From: Hippophae tibetana
Taxonomy: Eukaryota > Streptophyta > Magnoliopsida > Rosales > Elaeagnaceae
Length of the DNA: 64,000 nucleotides
Direction: 5' to 3'
Assembly: GCA_037013495.1 (NCBI GenBank)
Contig: CM072812.1
Location: forward strand, 38,747,001-38,811,000
This document shows, in pieces, positions 22,013-32,828 of the stretch. Both the position numbers and the translations under genes were made by a program. Below the pieces are notes generated by a model, which was not told the origin of the DNA, did no database searches, and saw only the letters and a program-made list of their open reading frames with translations. Every line of letters starts with the position of its first letter. The first letter of the stretch is position 1.

Positions 22013-24285
22013 TGATGAACACTATTTTGACATATTATTTTCTATATTTTTAATTATTTATTTTATGATTTATTTTGTTTTTATCTTGTTTTGGAGGGTA
22101 TTTATAAGTTTTTTTGGTTAGAGTGTTTATAAAAGAATTCTGGGCAAACACGAAGAAAATAGTGAAAATTGGACAACTAATGGCAATTCATACATGTTGG
22201 AATGAACAAGATTGTCAAATTCAAAAATTTATATGCAAGCTGATTCATAAAAACTTGCTAGTTAAATTTTGTAAAATTTATAATAGCTCGCAAATTGCAC
22301 GAATTACTTTGTAAAAAGAGATCATTATGCTTCCAATATTAGTTTAAGAAGAGACTATATGGTTTTAAATAAATCAACAAATCTCTTAAAACAAACCTAA
22401 ATATTCTGTCATAATAGTTTGGATTTTGAAAATTCTAATCTAATGAAAAAAACAATAAAAATATAAAAGATATATTGGTTCAAACAAATTACAGACATAT
22501 GTGTAACTAATAAATCAATGGAGAATTATTGGGATATTTAGCTAGTTGAATATGTTTGATAGAATTTATTAAGTTAATGAAATATAAATTCAGATTATTA
22601 ATTCTTCCTAACATGTATAAATATAGTCAGGTTACTATTCATTATTAATTAAATCACTTAATGTCTTCAATCAGACCGTCAGATCATTAGTTAATTTAAT
22701 AAAATTATGCTTATTGTCTAATAAATTAACAAATCATTTAACTTGACACCTTTGATAGGGCTAAAAATTTAAACTCATATTCAAGCTATTTAAATTAGAT
22801 CTAGATTGATGTATCGAAACCTAAATTTCATATTTTAAATCTATTTATAATATTTGAGTGCACATAAATAACGTAATAATAATGATTTTCAAGTACCCAT
22901 TATGCACTACAATGAGACACTACACATGTTGTGATGAGATGTTCGCGAGTTCAAACTGGACATTCTAAGATTTCTAGGCACATTGCGATGAGGCATCATT
23001 CGTGACGCGGTACAAGGCTGTTGGGTCTACTTGTGTTTTCTAAATATTTATGAATGCCGTGACACAACCTTTTTCATGCCATGACACAATCCTCTAGGGT
23101 TCCATTTGGAGAAACCAAAATAAGTGTGTGACATGACATAGAAAAACTCATGATATGGCTCATGTACAAAATATTACAAGAAATCCTAATATGTGTTCCA
23201 AACGTGTTTATCCCAATTTTAGCCTATAAATACAATCCTAAATCTTGTTACCAACTCCCATAGTCAATATTCTACCATCCATGTACAGATACAAGAGAAA
23301 ATCTCCCAATTATAAAAGAAGATCCAAGGAATGGAAGAAAGTAGTGACAACCCATTTAGAGATCTAGAATCATCTTCAACAAGAGGGGTAATTTTATTGT
23401 TATATATTTTATTTTTCTCTCTAATCTAATTTCTTTCATAGTTGAATTGACTTTTGTTAATTTAACTATTATTGGCTCATTTTGTAATATGTGATTTTAG
23501 TTTTTTTTTTCAATGACTAAAAGAACAATATTATGGTTTGAATAAATAAGAGTTTTATTTATTTCTGTTTGTGTTTTTAAAATATTTAATTATAAATTAA
23601 TGATGGATCAAGTCTTGATTTATAATTAAAGAAAATATTTTAGAAATAAGTATTAGAAACATCATCTGTGCTTAATTGTGCATTAATGAATGAGAGTTTA
23701 ATTTAATTTCATTGATCGATTTCAAGCCCGATCAAGATAGTTATTGAATAAATGAGATTAAATTAGATGGATAAAAATATATTTAATTATAAATTAATGA
23801 TGTATTAAATCTTGATTTACAATTAAAGAATATATTTACCTTATGTTTATCAATTAATCAATTTCAAGTCCAACCTAAAAAGTCATTGATTAATTGAGAA
23901 TTGTGTAGACTCACCATGGCTGTGAGGGTTCGTTTATTTAAAAAAGGAAAAAAATTAGTAAATATAATTTGTTATTTGAATCATTTAATTGTTATTGTCC
24001 TGAAGGGTTATGCTCGTTAAAATCCTAAGTTAGTCCATCATCCTTGTTTTTGGGATGTAAATTTACTTAGGATCTTTAGATATTAATTTAAATATACAAT
24101 TTATAATTTTTTTCTCACAACCTACAATGGATAGAGTGTTTATGAATTATTTTCCTTAATTAATTTAAGAAATAATTTAACTTTTAAAACAATTGGTCAA
24201 TTCCTTTAGAGATTGACCTCAAAGTTTCTTAGCATTAATTTATTGGTGATTTATGCACTTAGGAGCAATTAAAATTTGTACATCA
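22013..24285 (+). mobile_element. Element A 3' LTR, with internal insertion
   Basis: Starts TGATGAACACTATTTTGAC and ends gtacatca. It is homologous, in opposite orientation, to the solo LTR at 46341-48043: shared stretches include the first ~230 bp and the part from about 23280 to the end (for instance the segment near 23935-24015 is the complement of 46610-46690). About 600 bp near 22240-22900 has no counterpart and is probably an insertion of unknown AT-rich DNA. No 5' LTR partner is in view. Confidence 0.7.
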
Positions 24286-25463
24286 ATGACTAGCTAATTA
24301 AGGAGAATAATGGTGTGCAATGTGTAAAAAGGACTTCTGGATTCCATGGTGACATTGTTATCATACTTGTCATCTATGGTGACATATCGAATCCAATTTA
24401 GTAGCTCGTCTTAAACTTGGTGATTTGGTAGACCAAAAGTTACTTCTACATTCATGCTCTCGTAGCACTTTCACTTCCTGATTATTTCTTGAAACTGGAA
24501 AATTTTATGCTTGTAAAGCAATTATTCTTTCAGACGAATCTTGTGGCTTCACATAATTTTTCTTCAATAGTGTTTGTGCTTGGGGGTTTGGAAGACTAGA
24601 AAAGGCTTATCTACTTTTGTTACAATGTTCTCTATGGCACTACTTTACTTTTCACAATTTGAAATTTGTTTGAACACTACGAATTTGGAAATGCTTAGTA
24701 CTCAACAAACACTTGCACATATTTGTCAACTCTTATGCCATGATTTTAGGAAGGCAGAGATCAATCCAACACTCGAAATGTTTTGATGATGTTTTGACCA
24801 AAGACTTTGGCAAGGTTAAACATTGACCCATCACTTGAACAACTTTTGCATAATTGCAAATTAGGAAATAAAGCAGCAAACTAGAAACCAGATTGCTTTC
24901 GTAGTGTAGAGAGACTTTGTTGTGACAAATAGTCAAGTACTTTCTTTCTTGCACTATGTTAGAGCTATAGTCTTCTTCTCCCCAGAGACTACATGAGTCA
25001 TTTCGAACTCTGAAGATGTGTTGCACTTATTTCTCTCTATTTGGACTTCAAATCAAAGTGGTGCTATCTTTTTGAGATGGTGTACTTGGTTTTTGATGAA
25101 TAACGCTTTGATAGTTATATTTTCATCATATTGCTTCTTGAGACTGGGAGACCTAGGGTTGAATTTTAATTTATTTTTGATGCAATAATATTGATGATTG
25201 CAAAACACTTCACACTCTACACTTTCGTTGTACACTTCATAACTTGACGATGTGCGACGTCACACTAACACTTGCATTTTTGTTATATAAACTTGAAATA
25301 TAATTTTGTAAATGTATTGAGTTGAGTTAGTAGAATTAAAACTTTGGAATTTTCTAAGGAAAACTTAGCCATTTCTACAATTTTCGGGGAATAAGGCAAC
25401 GATACAGAAATGGGACATCCTCAATGGCCTAGAATGATTACAATGTCATATCATGGTACAAAA
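24286..25463. other. Unassigned DNA between elements A and D
   Basis: About 1.2 kb with no recognised protein. The short open frames on both strands (24574-24786, 24733-25026, 25053-25235) have no family pattern. It continues after element D at 43732, since D is flanked by near-identical 5-bp repeats. Confidence 0.4.
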
Positions 25464-25647
25464 TGTTAGAAATACTTAATGATTGTATTCTATTCTATGA
25501 TTCAAATGAATATACATGGTGCCTTTATATAGGAATTACAAGTAAACTAGATATGTCTAAAGTAACTAAATATAGATATGCCTAAAGTAAATAGATATAC
25601 ATTAGCAGATATGTATATATTAATATGTTACTAGATATACATTAACA
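25464..25647 (-). mobile_element. Element D 3' LTR
   Basis: 184 bp; plus-strand ends TGTTAGAAAT...CATTAACA. Very similar to the 5' LTR at 43546-43731, differing by a few substitutions and a 2-bp indel. It includes a TATA-like 'tatataaag' on the minus strand (complement of 25532-25540). Confidence 0.93.
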
Positions 25648-25661
25648 GCCCCCCACAAACT
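25648..25661 (-). other. Polypurine tract of element D
   Basis: On the minus strand agtttgtggggggc lies directly before the 3' LTR start TGTTAATG. Standard copia plus-strand primer position. Confidence 0.85.
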
Positions 25662-26812
25662 CAAGGTGGATGTGAGACCAGCTTGAGATTGTCAACCAAA
25701 TTACGAGTGCATCCTTTGGGAAGTGCCTTAGCGAAGATATCTGCAAGTTGATCGTTGGAGGAAATGGGGAAAAGCTTGAGAGCACCATGGACAAGATGAG
25801 AGCGAATAAAGTGACAATCAATCTCGATGTGTTTAGTCCGTTCATGAAAGACATCGTTGTGAGCAATATGAATAGCACTCTGATTATCACAATAAAGAGG
25901 AGTAGCATAGGATGTGGACACACCCAAATCCTTAAGAAGCCATCATAGCCAAATAAGCTTAGATGTGGTATCAGCAAGAGCACGATATTCTGCTTCAATA
26001 CTAGAGTGGGCCACGAAGATTTGTTTCTTACTTCGCCAAGAAATCAAAGAAGAACCAAGGAGAAAGCAATAACCTATAGTGGACCTATGATCAGTAGGAT
26101 CTCCTACCCAATCAGTATCAGAGAATGCACGAAGTACTAAAGGAGACTGAGTTGAGTAGAAAAGGCCATGGAAGATAATGCCTTTCAAGTATCGTAGAAT
26201 ATGCAAAACAACAGCATAGTGAGTTGATCATGGAATAGACAGATACTGACTCACCTCATGAATAGCATAAGAAATGTCTGGACGAGTAACCATAAGATAA
26301 ACCAGGTTGCCAACCAATCATCTATAAAGAGAGAGATTAGACAATGGTTGCCCCTCCGATGGTGTGAGATGCACATTAAGTTCAACTGGAGTGTCAACAG
26401 TCTTGCTATCAGTGAGTCCATCTGTGGAAGGAGTGATCTCAAGACCCAAGAAGTAGCTGAGATATCCAAGGTCTTTCATCTCAAACTGCTGACTAAGAAA
26501 ATCCTTGAGTTCTTGAATGCCACTGAGGTCATCACCAGTTATGATCATATCATCCACATATAGGAGAAGCAAAATAGTGCCTTTATCATTACGACGAAGA
26601 AATAAGGCATAATCATAAGGACTGGTAGTGTAACCTAAGCGAAGGATGGTGGAGCTGAACTTCACATACCATGCTAGTGGAGCTTGTTTAAGGACATAAA
26701 GTGCTCGTCTAAGGCAACAAACCGTATTTGTTTCAACAGAAAGACCAGAAGAAGGTTGCATATAGACTTCTTCATGCAGATCCCCATTAAGGAATGTATT
26801 TTTGACATCCAT
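25661..26812 (-). pseudogene. Element D reverse transcriptase (second half) and RNase H
   Basis: Read from 26812 down: M-D-V-K-N-T-F-L-N-G-D-L-H-E-E-V-Y-M, then L-Y-V-L-K-Q-A-P-L-A-W-Y and the intact catalytic Y-V-D-D-M-I-I-T-G at about 26535-26565. Then come Y-F-L-G-L-E-I, T-R-P-D-I-S-Y, and RNase H blocks S-D-T-D-W-V-G, I-S-W-R-S-K-K-Q, S-S-I-E-A-E-Y-R-A-L and [10 protein letters not shown]. Stops occur at about 26316, 26227 and 25940. All segments share one frame. The enzyme would copy element RNA into DNA and remove the RNA strand. Confidence 0.92.
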
Positions 26813-26824
26813 CTAAAAAAGGTC

Positions 26825-27530
26825 TCATTTACTAGCTGTGGCAACAACTAAGAGGGTACAAACAGAGGAAATACGGGCAACTGGAGCAAAAGTCTCTTCA
26901 TAATATCTCTCATACTCTTGTGTAAAACCTTTTGCTACAAGACGAGCCTTGTAGCGATTGATGGACCCATCAGAGCGAGTCTTGATCTTATAGATCCACT
27001 TACTACTAACAACAGACTGATTAGGAGGGAGAGTAACCAGATCCCAAGTATGGTTTTTGGTTATTGCATCAATTTTTTCTTTCATTCTAATTTTCCAAAA
27101 AAGGTTAGTAGATGTTTCACGATAGGTATGAGGCTCATAGAGTGTAACAAGGGAAGTGTAACAATGATAGTCAAGTAAATATGTAGGAATGGATCTTACC
27201 CGGGTTGAGTGGCGAGGTGGAATCTCTTGTGGAGGATCTTCAGGCGGAGCAAGAGCAAGGGACCTATGTTCAAGGTGGGGTAGCTCATTATCAACCTGTT
27301 CTTCTACAACTTGTCTAGGATAATCATCAAAAATATCTAAATATTGAATAGTGAAATCCATAGGTGGATTAGGAGTACCTTTAGAAGGAACATGAGACTC
27401 ATTTGGAAAGATTTATAAAACATTTGAATTAGTTAGGAAAGAACGAAAGTGAGAAAATTCAACAAATAAGCGGTGTTCCTAAAAGACAACATTTTGGGAA
27501 ACATGAAGACGATGTGAGATAGGATCATAA
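26825..27530 (-). pseudogene. Element D integrase tail and start of reverse transcriptase
   Basis: The reading at 27361-26825 carries the proline-rich integrase/RT linker (P-P-E-D-P-P-Q-E-I-P-P-R), then the RT start with W-D-L-V-T-L-P, S-K-W-I-Y-K-I-K and Y-K-A-R-L-V-A-K-G-F-T-Q, ending at a stop before the M-D-V-K block. Stops also interrupt the integrase tail near 27530, 27480 and 27418. The stop at about 27531 replaces the Trp expected between G-Y and C-Y, i.e. a TGG-to-TGA change. Confidence 0.88.
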
Positions 27531-27532
27531 CA

Positions 27533-28255
27533 TCAATACCCTTTTTGAGTTTCACCATAACCAAGAAAACAACAAAGTCTAGATTGAGGCTCAATTTTGT
27601 TATGTTCATGAGGCTGAAGAAGAACGAAACAGGCAGACTCGAATGAATGAAGGTAATGATAGTTAGGAAATGACCCAAAAAGGCACTCATACGGAGTCTG
27701 ATTATGAATGACAACGCTTGGAATGCGATTAATGGCATGAACAGCATGAAGAGAAGCTTCACCCCAAAATGGGGCAGGAACTTTGGTAGAAAGAAGAAGA
27801 GCATGAACAGTGTCAAGAATAGGACGAAGTTTTCTTTCGGCTCGACCATTTTTTTGAGAGGTTCCTGGACAGGTTAGATGATGTACAGTGCCATAGGAGT
27901 GTAACATAGCTTGAAAAGCATTTTGAGTATATTTAAGAGCATTATCAGATTGAAAAGTTTTGATACGTTTGGAGAATTGTGTTTCAACCATTTTTGCAAA
28001 GTTATTGTATATTGGTAAGATTTCATAATGAGATTTCATTGGAAAGATCCAACTATAACGAGAATAATCATCAATAAAAATAAAAAAATAACGAGATCCA
28101 CCAATACTAGTAACAGGAGAAGGTCCCCAAACATTAGAATGAATTAACTCAAAAATACTATTAGAGATAGATTTACTATTATTGAAAGGTAAGGCTGGCT
28201 GTTTTCCTAACTGACATGAAGTACAATCAAAATTGTCTTTGGACACAAAACCCAA
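27533..28255 (-). pseudogene. Element D integrase core
   Basis: 240-codon open segment with F-D-C-x-x-C-Q-L-G-K (end of the HHCC zinc motif), the first catalytic Asp within F-I-D-D-Y-S-R-Y-S-W, the second in F-Q-S-D-N-A, the catalytic Glu in G-R-A-E-R-K, and P-F-W-G-E-A downstream. The catalytic triad is intact here although the flanking parts are broken. The domain would insert element cDNA into host chromosomes. Confidence 0.92.
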
Positions 28256-28663
28256 TAGACCTTTAGAAGCTAACTATTGTACCCAAGTGGATGGGGCATG
28301 ACCAAGATGAGAGTGCCAAAGTACGAGAGAAGGTAAGGAAGAAACTACAGCAGTTGCAGCAACAACGGAGGCAGGAGCAACAAGTGGAAGATGAAGATTG
28401 TTTATGGGAAACATACGCCCGACCCTAGGACCGGTCCCAAGCTCTTGCCCCATCCTCGGATCCTGCACAATACACCCAAAATAGTAAAAAATAAGGCGAT
28501 ATACTAGTTCAACTAATTGTCCCACCGAGCATAAATTATAGGATAGGTCAGGTACATGGAAAACCCTAGGAAAAGAGAGGGTAGAGGTCGAAACAAAACC
28601 TAGACTATTCCCATGAATGGTGGAACCATCAGCTATATGAATGAGGATGTGATGTAGGGTCAA
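28256..28663 (-). pseudogene. Element D protease end and pre-integrase zinc region
   Basis: Contains G-N-S-L-G-F-V-S, L-S-Y-N-L-C-S-V-G-Q-L and the L-W-H-S-H-L-G-H-A pre-integrase motif. The frame changes by one near 28640, so this segment and everything downstream are out of phase with the gag segment. It ends in a stop at about 28274. Confidence 0.85.
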
Positions 28664-29657
28664 TTTTAGAGAATAAAGATGAGTGAGGTGTCATGTGATT
28701 ACAACAGGCAAAGTCAAAAGGCCAAGTTTGAGACTTACTGGGCAAAACTGAGAGAGTAGTGGAAAGAGATGCATTACCAGCCATTTGAACAGCCTGAGTT
28801 ATAATCTTCTGTAGTTTACTAGAGGAGAGGTTGATAGTGGATCTAAAAGATTGGGACTCTGCTGAATTAGAAGGCATCAACGAAGTAGGCTCACTATTAG
28901 CAACAGCAGCAGTAGATTTGTTGCAACGGTAAAAAGTCTCAATGGTGTGGTCATGATGCTTGCAATAATTGCAGAACCTTTTATTGCTCTGCCTATAATG
29001 ATTGTAAAAGCCAGAGGAATCGCCTGATTGTTGAGGTTGCTCAATGGTAGGAGCAAGAGGAGTAATAGCCAAAACATTGAACTTATTCTGGGCTTGAAGG
29101 GTTGCAAGTCGAGCTTTTTCTCTAACGAACTCATTTATAGTAGTCTCAAGAGAGGGAGGAGGACTGTGATTAATAAGTTGAACTCAGATGGGCTCAAAGT
29201 CCTTGTGGAGTGACATTAAGAACTCATAGATATGAAATTCATCCCTAACTATAGCATATTTCTGAGCATCCGTTGAGCATGCCCAAATTGGATCACAAAA
29301 ATCGATTTGGTCCCAAAGGAAGCGAAGCTGATCAAAGTAGTCATTGCTGGATTGCCCTGGTTCTTTTTGAAGTTGATGCAATTCAAATATTACCTGATAT
29401 TTCATGGATCTGTGAGTAGTGGAGTACCTTTTGGCCAACATATCACATGCTGATTTGGCATCATCAAAGTTGCCCAACAGATAGGAGATGGAGGGAATGG
29501 AAGTATTCCTAATTGCTGAAGTATTCCCCTCCAATATAGTATTGATAGGACAAGAAAAAAAAACATCATTTTTATCCATTTGGGAACACAATATGCAAAA
29601 ATGGACTGCAAAAATGAGGTCTACACGAAAAACTGGGGATAAGTCAACGGTCAACAA
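28629..29657 (-). pseudogene. Element D gag and protease start
   Basis: The gag core runs from 29657: S-Y-L-L-G-N-F-D-D-A-K, R-Y-S-T-T-H-R-S, F-D-Q-L-R-F-L-W-D-Q and F-L-M-S-L-H-K-D-F-E-P-I, with a stop at 29184-29186. It resumes in the same frame at 29072 with a zinc knuckle C-x2-C-x4-H whose fourth ligand is Phe instead of Cys (near 28925). The protease site reads D-F-A-C-C-N-H-M-T, so the residue after the catalytic Asp is Phe where this copia clade usually has Ser. The true start is unclear. Confidence 0.85.
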
Positions 29658-29991
29658 TCAAAGTCAACGGCCAGCATATGTAGCGAAAGTCAATGGGAAG
29701 CACGGTCATAAAAAAATTCAACGGTCATCGAGGCTCTGTGACGTCAGTTGGATGCTATGATGATGTCAACCCTAGGCAAGTCATTGATGATGTCACGGAA
29801 CCAGAGCACGGCGTGTGTGGTGCGTGAATCTGATGTGTGATTTCTATTGGCAGTGCGTGCAGGCGTGTGCAAAAGAGGATGACTGTGACACGCCCACGAT
29901 TATGTGTATCTGGTGGCGGCGATCACAATGGTATCTAGAGAAAGGTCATCAGGTTAAGATTCACGGTGGCGTTTGGTTTCAGTGGTGACAC
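29658..29991 (-). mobile_element. Element D leader, proximal part
   Basis: Non-coding, relatively GC-rich leader between PBS and gag. Its distal part is at 43194-43532, beyond the C insertion. Nothing recognisable beyond repeated 'ggtcaac' stretches near 29640-29770. Confidence 0.6.
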
Positions 29992-30326
29992 TGATGAGTG
30001 CTCAAAAAGCAATAAAATAACCATGATTTTATGCACATTAATTGATTAAAAATATATATATTTATATGTTTTATCATATATTTATATAAATTTGTCTTTT
30101 TCGGAATCACGGGTATTTTTATTGTTTTTCAGGTATTTTGGCTTAAAAATGCAACTTAAAGACTTAAAGAGTAATACTGGAAGCAATACATCACAAATAT
30201 ATTAATAAATAAATGGGGAAAGGTCAACAAATATGGAAAAATTGGATAAAATGGGTTAAAAAGGACAAAAATGTCAAAAAGGAGAAAATCACGCCGCCGC
30301 GCCCCAGCGCCCAGCTCCGCCCCAAG

Positions 30327-30480
30327 CTGCGCGCGCGATACAGTTCATCCGCGCAGAACTGTACGCGCGGTACTGTTCATCCGTGCAGAACTGCGCGCGG
30401 GTACTGTTCATACGCGCAGAACTACGCGTGCGGTACTATTCATCCGCCCCAAGCTGCGCGCGGGTACTGTTCACGTGCAG
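30327..30480 (+). repeat. 31-bp GC-rich minisatellite in C LTR
   Basis: About five imperfect units of the type gcgcgcggtactgttcatcc(g)cgcagaact. The 3' LTR has about two units at 41691-41756. The overlapping open frames (30213-30528) are repeat translations, not genes. Confidence 0.85.
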
Positions 30481-30496
30481 CCGCCCCCCGTCATGC

Positions 30497-30517
30497 TGAC
30501 GTCATCAAATGACGTCA
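30497..30517 (+). promoter_or_regulatory. Paired palindromic TGACGTCA sites
   Basis: Two perfect TGACGTCA octamers (30497-30504 and 30510-30517) separated by five bases, about 60-80 bp upstream of the TATA box. This is the classical binding site of plant TGA/bZIP factors. In the 3' LTR the first (41772-41779) is intact and the second is TGATGTCA. Function is inferred. Confidence 0.6.
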
Positions 30518-30575
30518 GCAATCACTAATCCGCGTTTTAACATTTTTTTCTCTACCTTTTCTCTCCATCCTCACT

Positions 30576-30584
30576 TATAAATAC
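30576..30584 (+). promoter_or_regulatory. TATA box of C 5' LTR
   Basis: TATAAATAC followed by a C-run; the same box is at 41861-41869 in the 3' LTR. CT-rich leader sequence begins about 20 bases downstream. Confidence 0.7.
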
Positions 30585-30648
30585 CCCCATTCCCTTCATT
30601 TCAAAACACACCTCAAAACCATTCTCTCTTCTCTTTCTTTCTCTCATT

Positions 30649-30780
30649 TCTTAGTTTTTAAGCTTTTCTTAGTTTCTTTCTTAGTTTTGAAGCTTTTCTT
30701 AGTTTCTTTCTTAGTTTTGAAGCTTTTCTTAGTTTCTTTCTTAGTTTCTAAGCTTTTCTTAGTTTCTTTCTTAGTTTTTA
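30649..30780 (+). repeat. 30-bp CT-rich tandem repeat in C LTR
   Basis: About four units of ttcttagtttttaagctttt-cttagtttct type, just after the probable transcription start. The 3' LTR holds about two (41934-42003). Confidence 0.9.
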
Positions 30781-31407
30781 GTTCAATTCTCTTAGTTTTA
30801 GAGTTCTTCTCTTTTTGAGAGGAACTTGTAATGTTTTTGTAATAATTTAGCTTTTTGATTCAATAAATGGGAGTGCAAATTCCGCTTGAAGGTTTTCCAG
30901 CAACGGGAATAGCGTCGAAGTTCTGTAAGGATTTTATTTTCTTTACAGTTATTTTTATGCTTTATTCTTACATGTTATATTTAATTTGTCTGTGATTAAA
31001 TTTAACTGTGCTGGCTGTTTATAAACATGATGTAATAATAACGTTGTTATGTTTGCGAAATATTAAATTGGTAAAAATCTCTAAAATGAATTGATTTTGT
31101 TTTTATTCAAGATTTTATATTAAGAATGTTAGCGAGAAATATATTATTTTTCATTACAAACTTAAACCTGAAAATTAGATTTTAAGGTTTAGTTATCCGG
31201 TCTGATTTAGAGTAGTGCTCTTTTATTTGATGGTACAATCGTCCGGTAGTTAGAGTGAAGCTCTATTTCAAAAGTTTTTATGAGAATTATTATCTGAAAA
31301 TGTATTGACGACATGTTTTCAATAGTGGTTTTAAAACTTGAAAGTTAGTACTCGGATGACTAAATTCTTAGGTTTAATTTGGACACCTTGAATAAAGTTT
31401 AAACTGT

Positions 31408-31562
31408 CTAACCCCACCAAAGGTGGCATTTAAATGGTTCATTTTCAATCTCTTAGAAAAAGGAATTAATTTAATTAACCAAATTAGTTATCAACCCCAC
31501 CCATAGGTGTTAATTGATTTTTTTAGTTAACAAAGAATATCTAACCCCACCAAAGGTGGTAT
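31408..31562 (+). repeat. Three CCACC/GGTGG mini-hairpins in C-family LTR
   Basis: The motif ccCCACCaaaGGTGG occurs at about 31412-31426 and 31545-31559, with the related ccccacccataggtg at about 31497-31511 between them. All C-family LTR copies in the window keep the trio (42630-42785, 51355-51500 inverted, 53420-53570). Confidence 0.75.
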
Positions 31563-31961
31563 TCATACAAAAAAGGGAGAATCAATAAATATCAATTCAT
31601 ATCTTTAATAACCTAAATAATATGAGGAAGCATAATTAACTTAGTTATTATATCCATAAATACTCCGCCATTATAAATGATAAAATTTGCATGAATATTT
31701 ATTGAATCTATGTTTATTTTTATGTTAGTAGATTAAAATACAAAACCCCAAAATATCGTGACAGGATGTTTAGGATTTAATTTCGTTTTTAAAAATTTGA
31801 ATAATAAATTAAAAACCGCATACATTCCTTCCTTAGATCGACCTTGGGAGTATACTTATCATTTTCTTCGAAATGATTCGTGCACTTGTGAGAGTTTTAT
31901 AAATATTAAAACCAAAGTATTGGCAAGAATCGGTGATGCCGATTTTCGCTTATCAAGTTTT

Positions 31962-31974
31962 TGGCGCCGTTGCC
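31962..31974 (+). other. Primer-binding site for tRNA-Asp (element C)
   Basis: TGGCGCCGTTGCC matches the complement of the tRNA-Asp 3' end over 13 bases; the following bases diverge from the longer match in element B. Spacer agtttt separates it from the LTR end at 31955. Confidence 0.9.
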
Positions 31975-32174
31975 GTGTAAGGAATAGCGGTTTTAAATTA
32001 TTTATCAAAATTTTAAAAACATTTTTGTAATATAAATAATTGTGATTTTTTTTTGTTTTAATAAAAAATATAATAATCAAATTTCAAATTTCATAAGAAA
32101 AAAAAAGAAAAAAAAAATAATTTTTTTTTCTTTTTTAGTAAAATAATTTAGAAATTTGAAATTTAAAGTAAAAA

Positions 32175-32480
32175 TTTTACCGTTAATGAATAGTAAAAAA
32201 AAAATTAAAAACTTAAAAACATAAAAAATTTTAAGATAAAAAATAAATAGTATAGTGTAAATAGTCAAATAAAATTACCGTTCATGAATAGTAAAAAAAA
32301 TTAAAAATTTCAAATTTTTTTTAAGTTAATAAGAAATAATATAAGTGAATAGTAAAATAAAATTACCGTTCATGAATAGTAAAAAAAAATTCGAAAATTA
32401 AAATTTCAAAAATTTTAAGTTAATAAGAAATAATATAGCGTGAATAGTAAAATAAAATTACCGTTCATGAATAGTAAAAA
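32175..32480 (+). repeat. ~90-bp tandem repeats in C leader
   Basis: Four copies of a unit centred on ttaccgttcatgaatagta at about 32177, 32275, 32364 and 32458, spaced 88-99 bp. The rest of each unit is A/T-rich. Confidence 0.85.
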
Positions 32481-32551
32481 AATTTTACTTGAATTTATAC
32501 CTAATTAACTAAATAGCATGAAAAGTAAAAATCTAAGAGAGTTCTGTCTAG

Positions 32552-32649
32552 AAGACTAGTTCTTGGAAGCCTTTGTGCCACTAGTCTTTCCTAGGAACGT
32601 TGTTCTGGCTAGGAGAATGGTTTTTAAGGAGCCGTTGCACCACCATTCT
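32552..32649 (+). other. Twin hairpins in the C leader
   Basis: Hairpin 1: AAGACTAGT (32552-32560) with ACTAGTCTT (32580-32588), 19-base loop. Hairpin 2: AGAATGGT (32614-32621) with ACCATTCT (32642-32649), 20-base loop. The loops are related (tcttggaagcctttgtgcc and ttttaaggagccgttgcacc). The position between PBS and gag suggests a packaging or dimerisation signal, by analogy only. Confidence 0.6.
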
Positions 32650-32828
32650 TTCGTGGGAGCACTCTTGGTTAATAATGATTATGTTATTTAAAAAAATATA
32701 AAAAAAATATAAAAAAATAAAAATAAAATTTTTTTAACTAGTTTTGTTTAGTGTTTTGTACCATGTAAATTTTCTCTAAATTTTTTATTTTGTTGACAGG
32801 AGTTTTAAATTTACGTTTACAATAGTCT

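Larger units (their letters stand above)
29992..31955 (+). mobile_element. Element C 5' LTR
   Basis: 1964 bp, TGATGAGTGCTC...TTTTCGCTTATCA. Modules in order: AT-rich start; GC-rich 31-bp repeats (30327-30480); paired TGACGTCA sites; TATA box at 30576; CT-rich 30-bp repeats (30649-30780); an aataaatggg signal region near 30862; and a long U5-like part with three small hairpins. Longer than the 3' LTR (1836 bp) mainly through repeat copy number. Confidence 0.93.

Noticed and set aside
30213-30528. Overlapping 85-99 codon plus-strand frames, Ala/Arg-rich
   Set aside because: They translate the GC-rich minisatellite of the C LTR; frames shift with repeat number between LTR copies.
32175-32480. 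CRISPR-like spaced repeats
   Set aside because: Only four units, A/T-rich drifting intervals, inside a plant retrotransposon leader.
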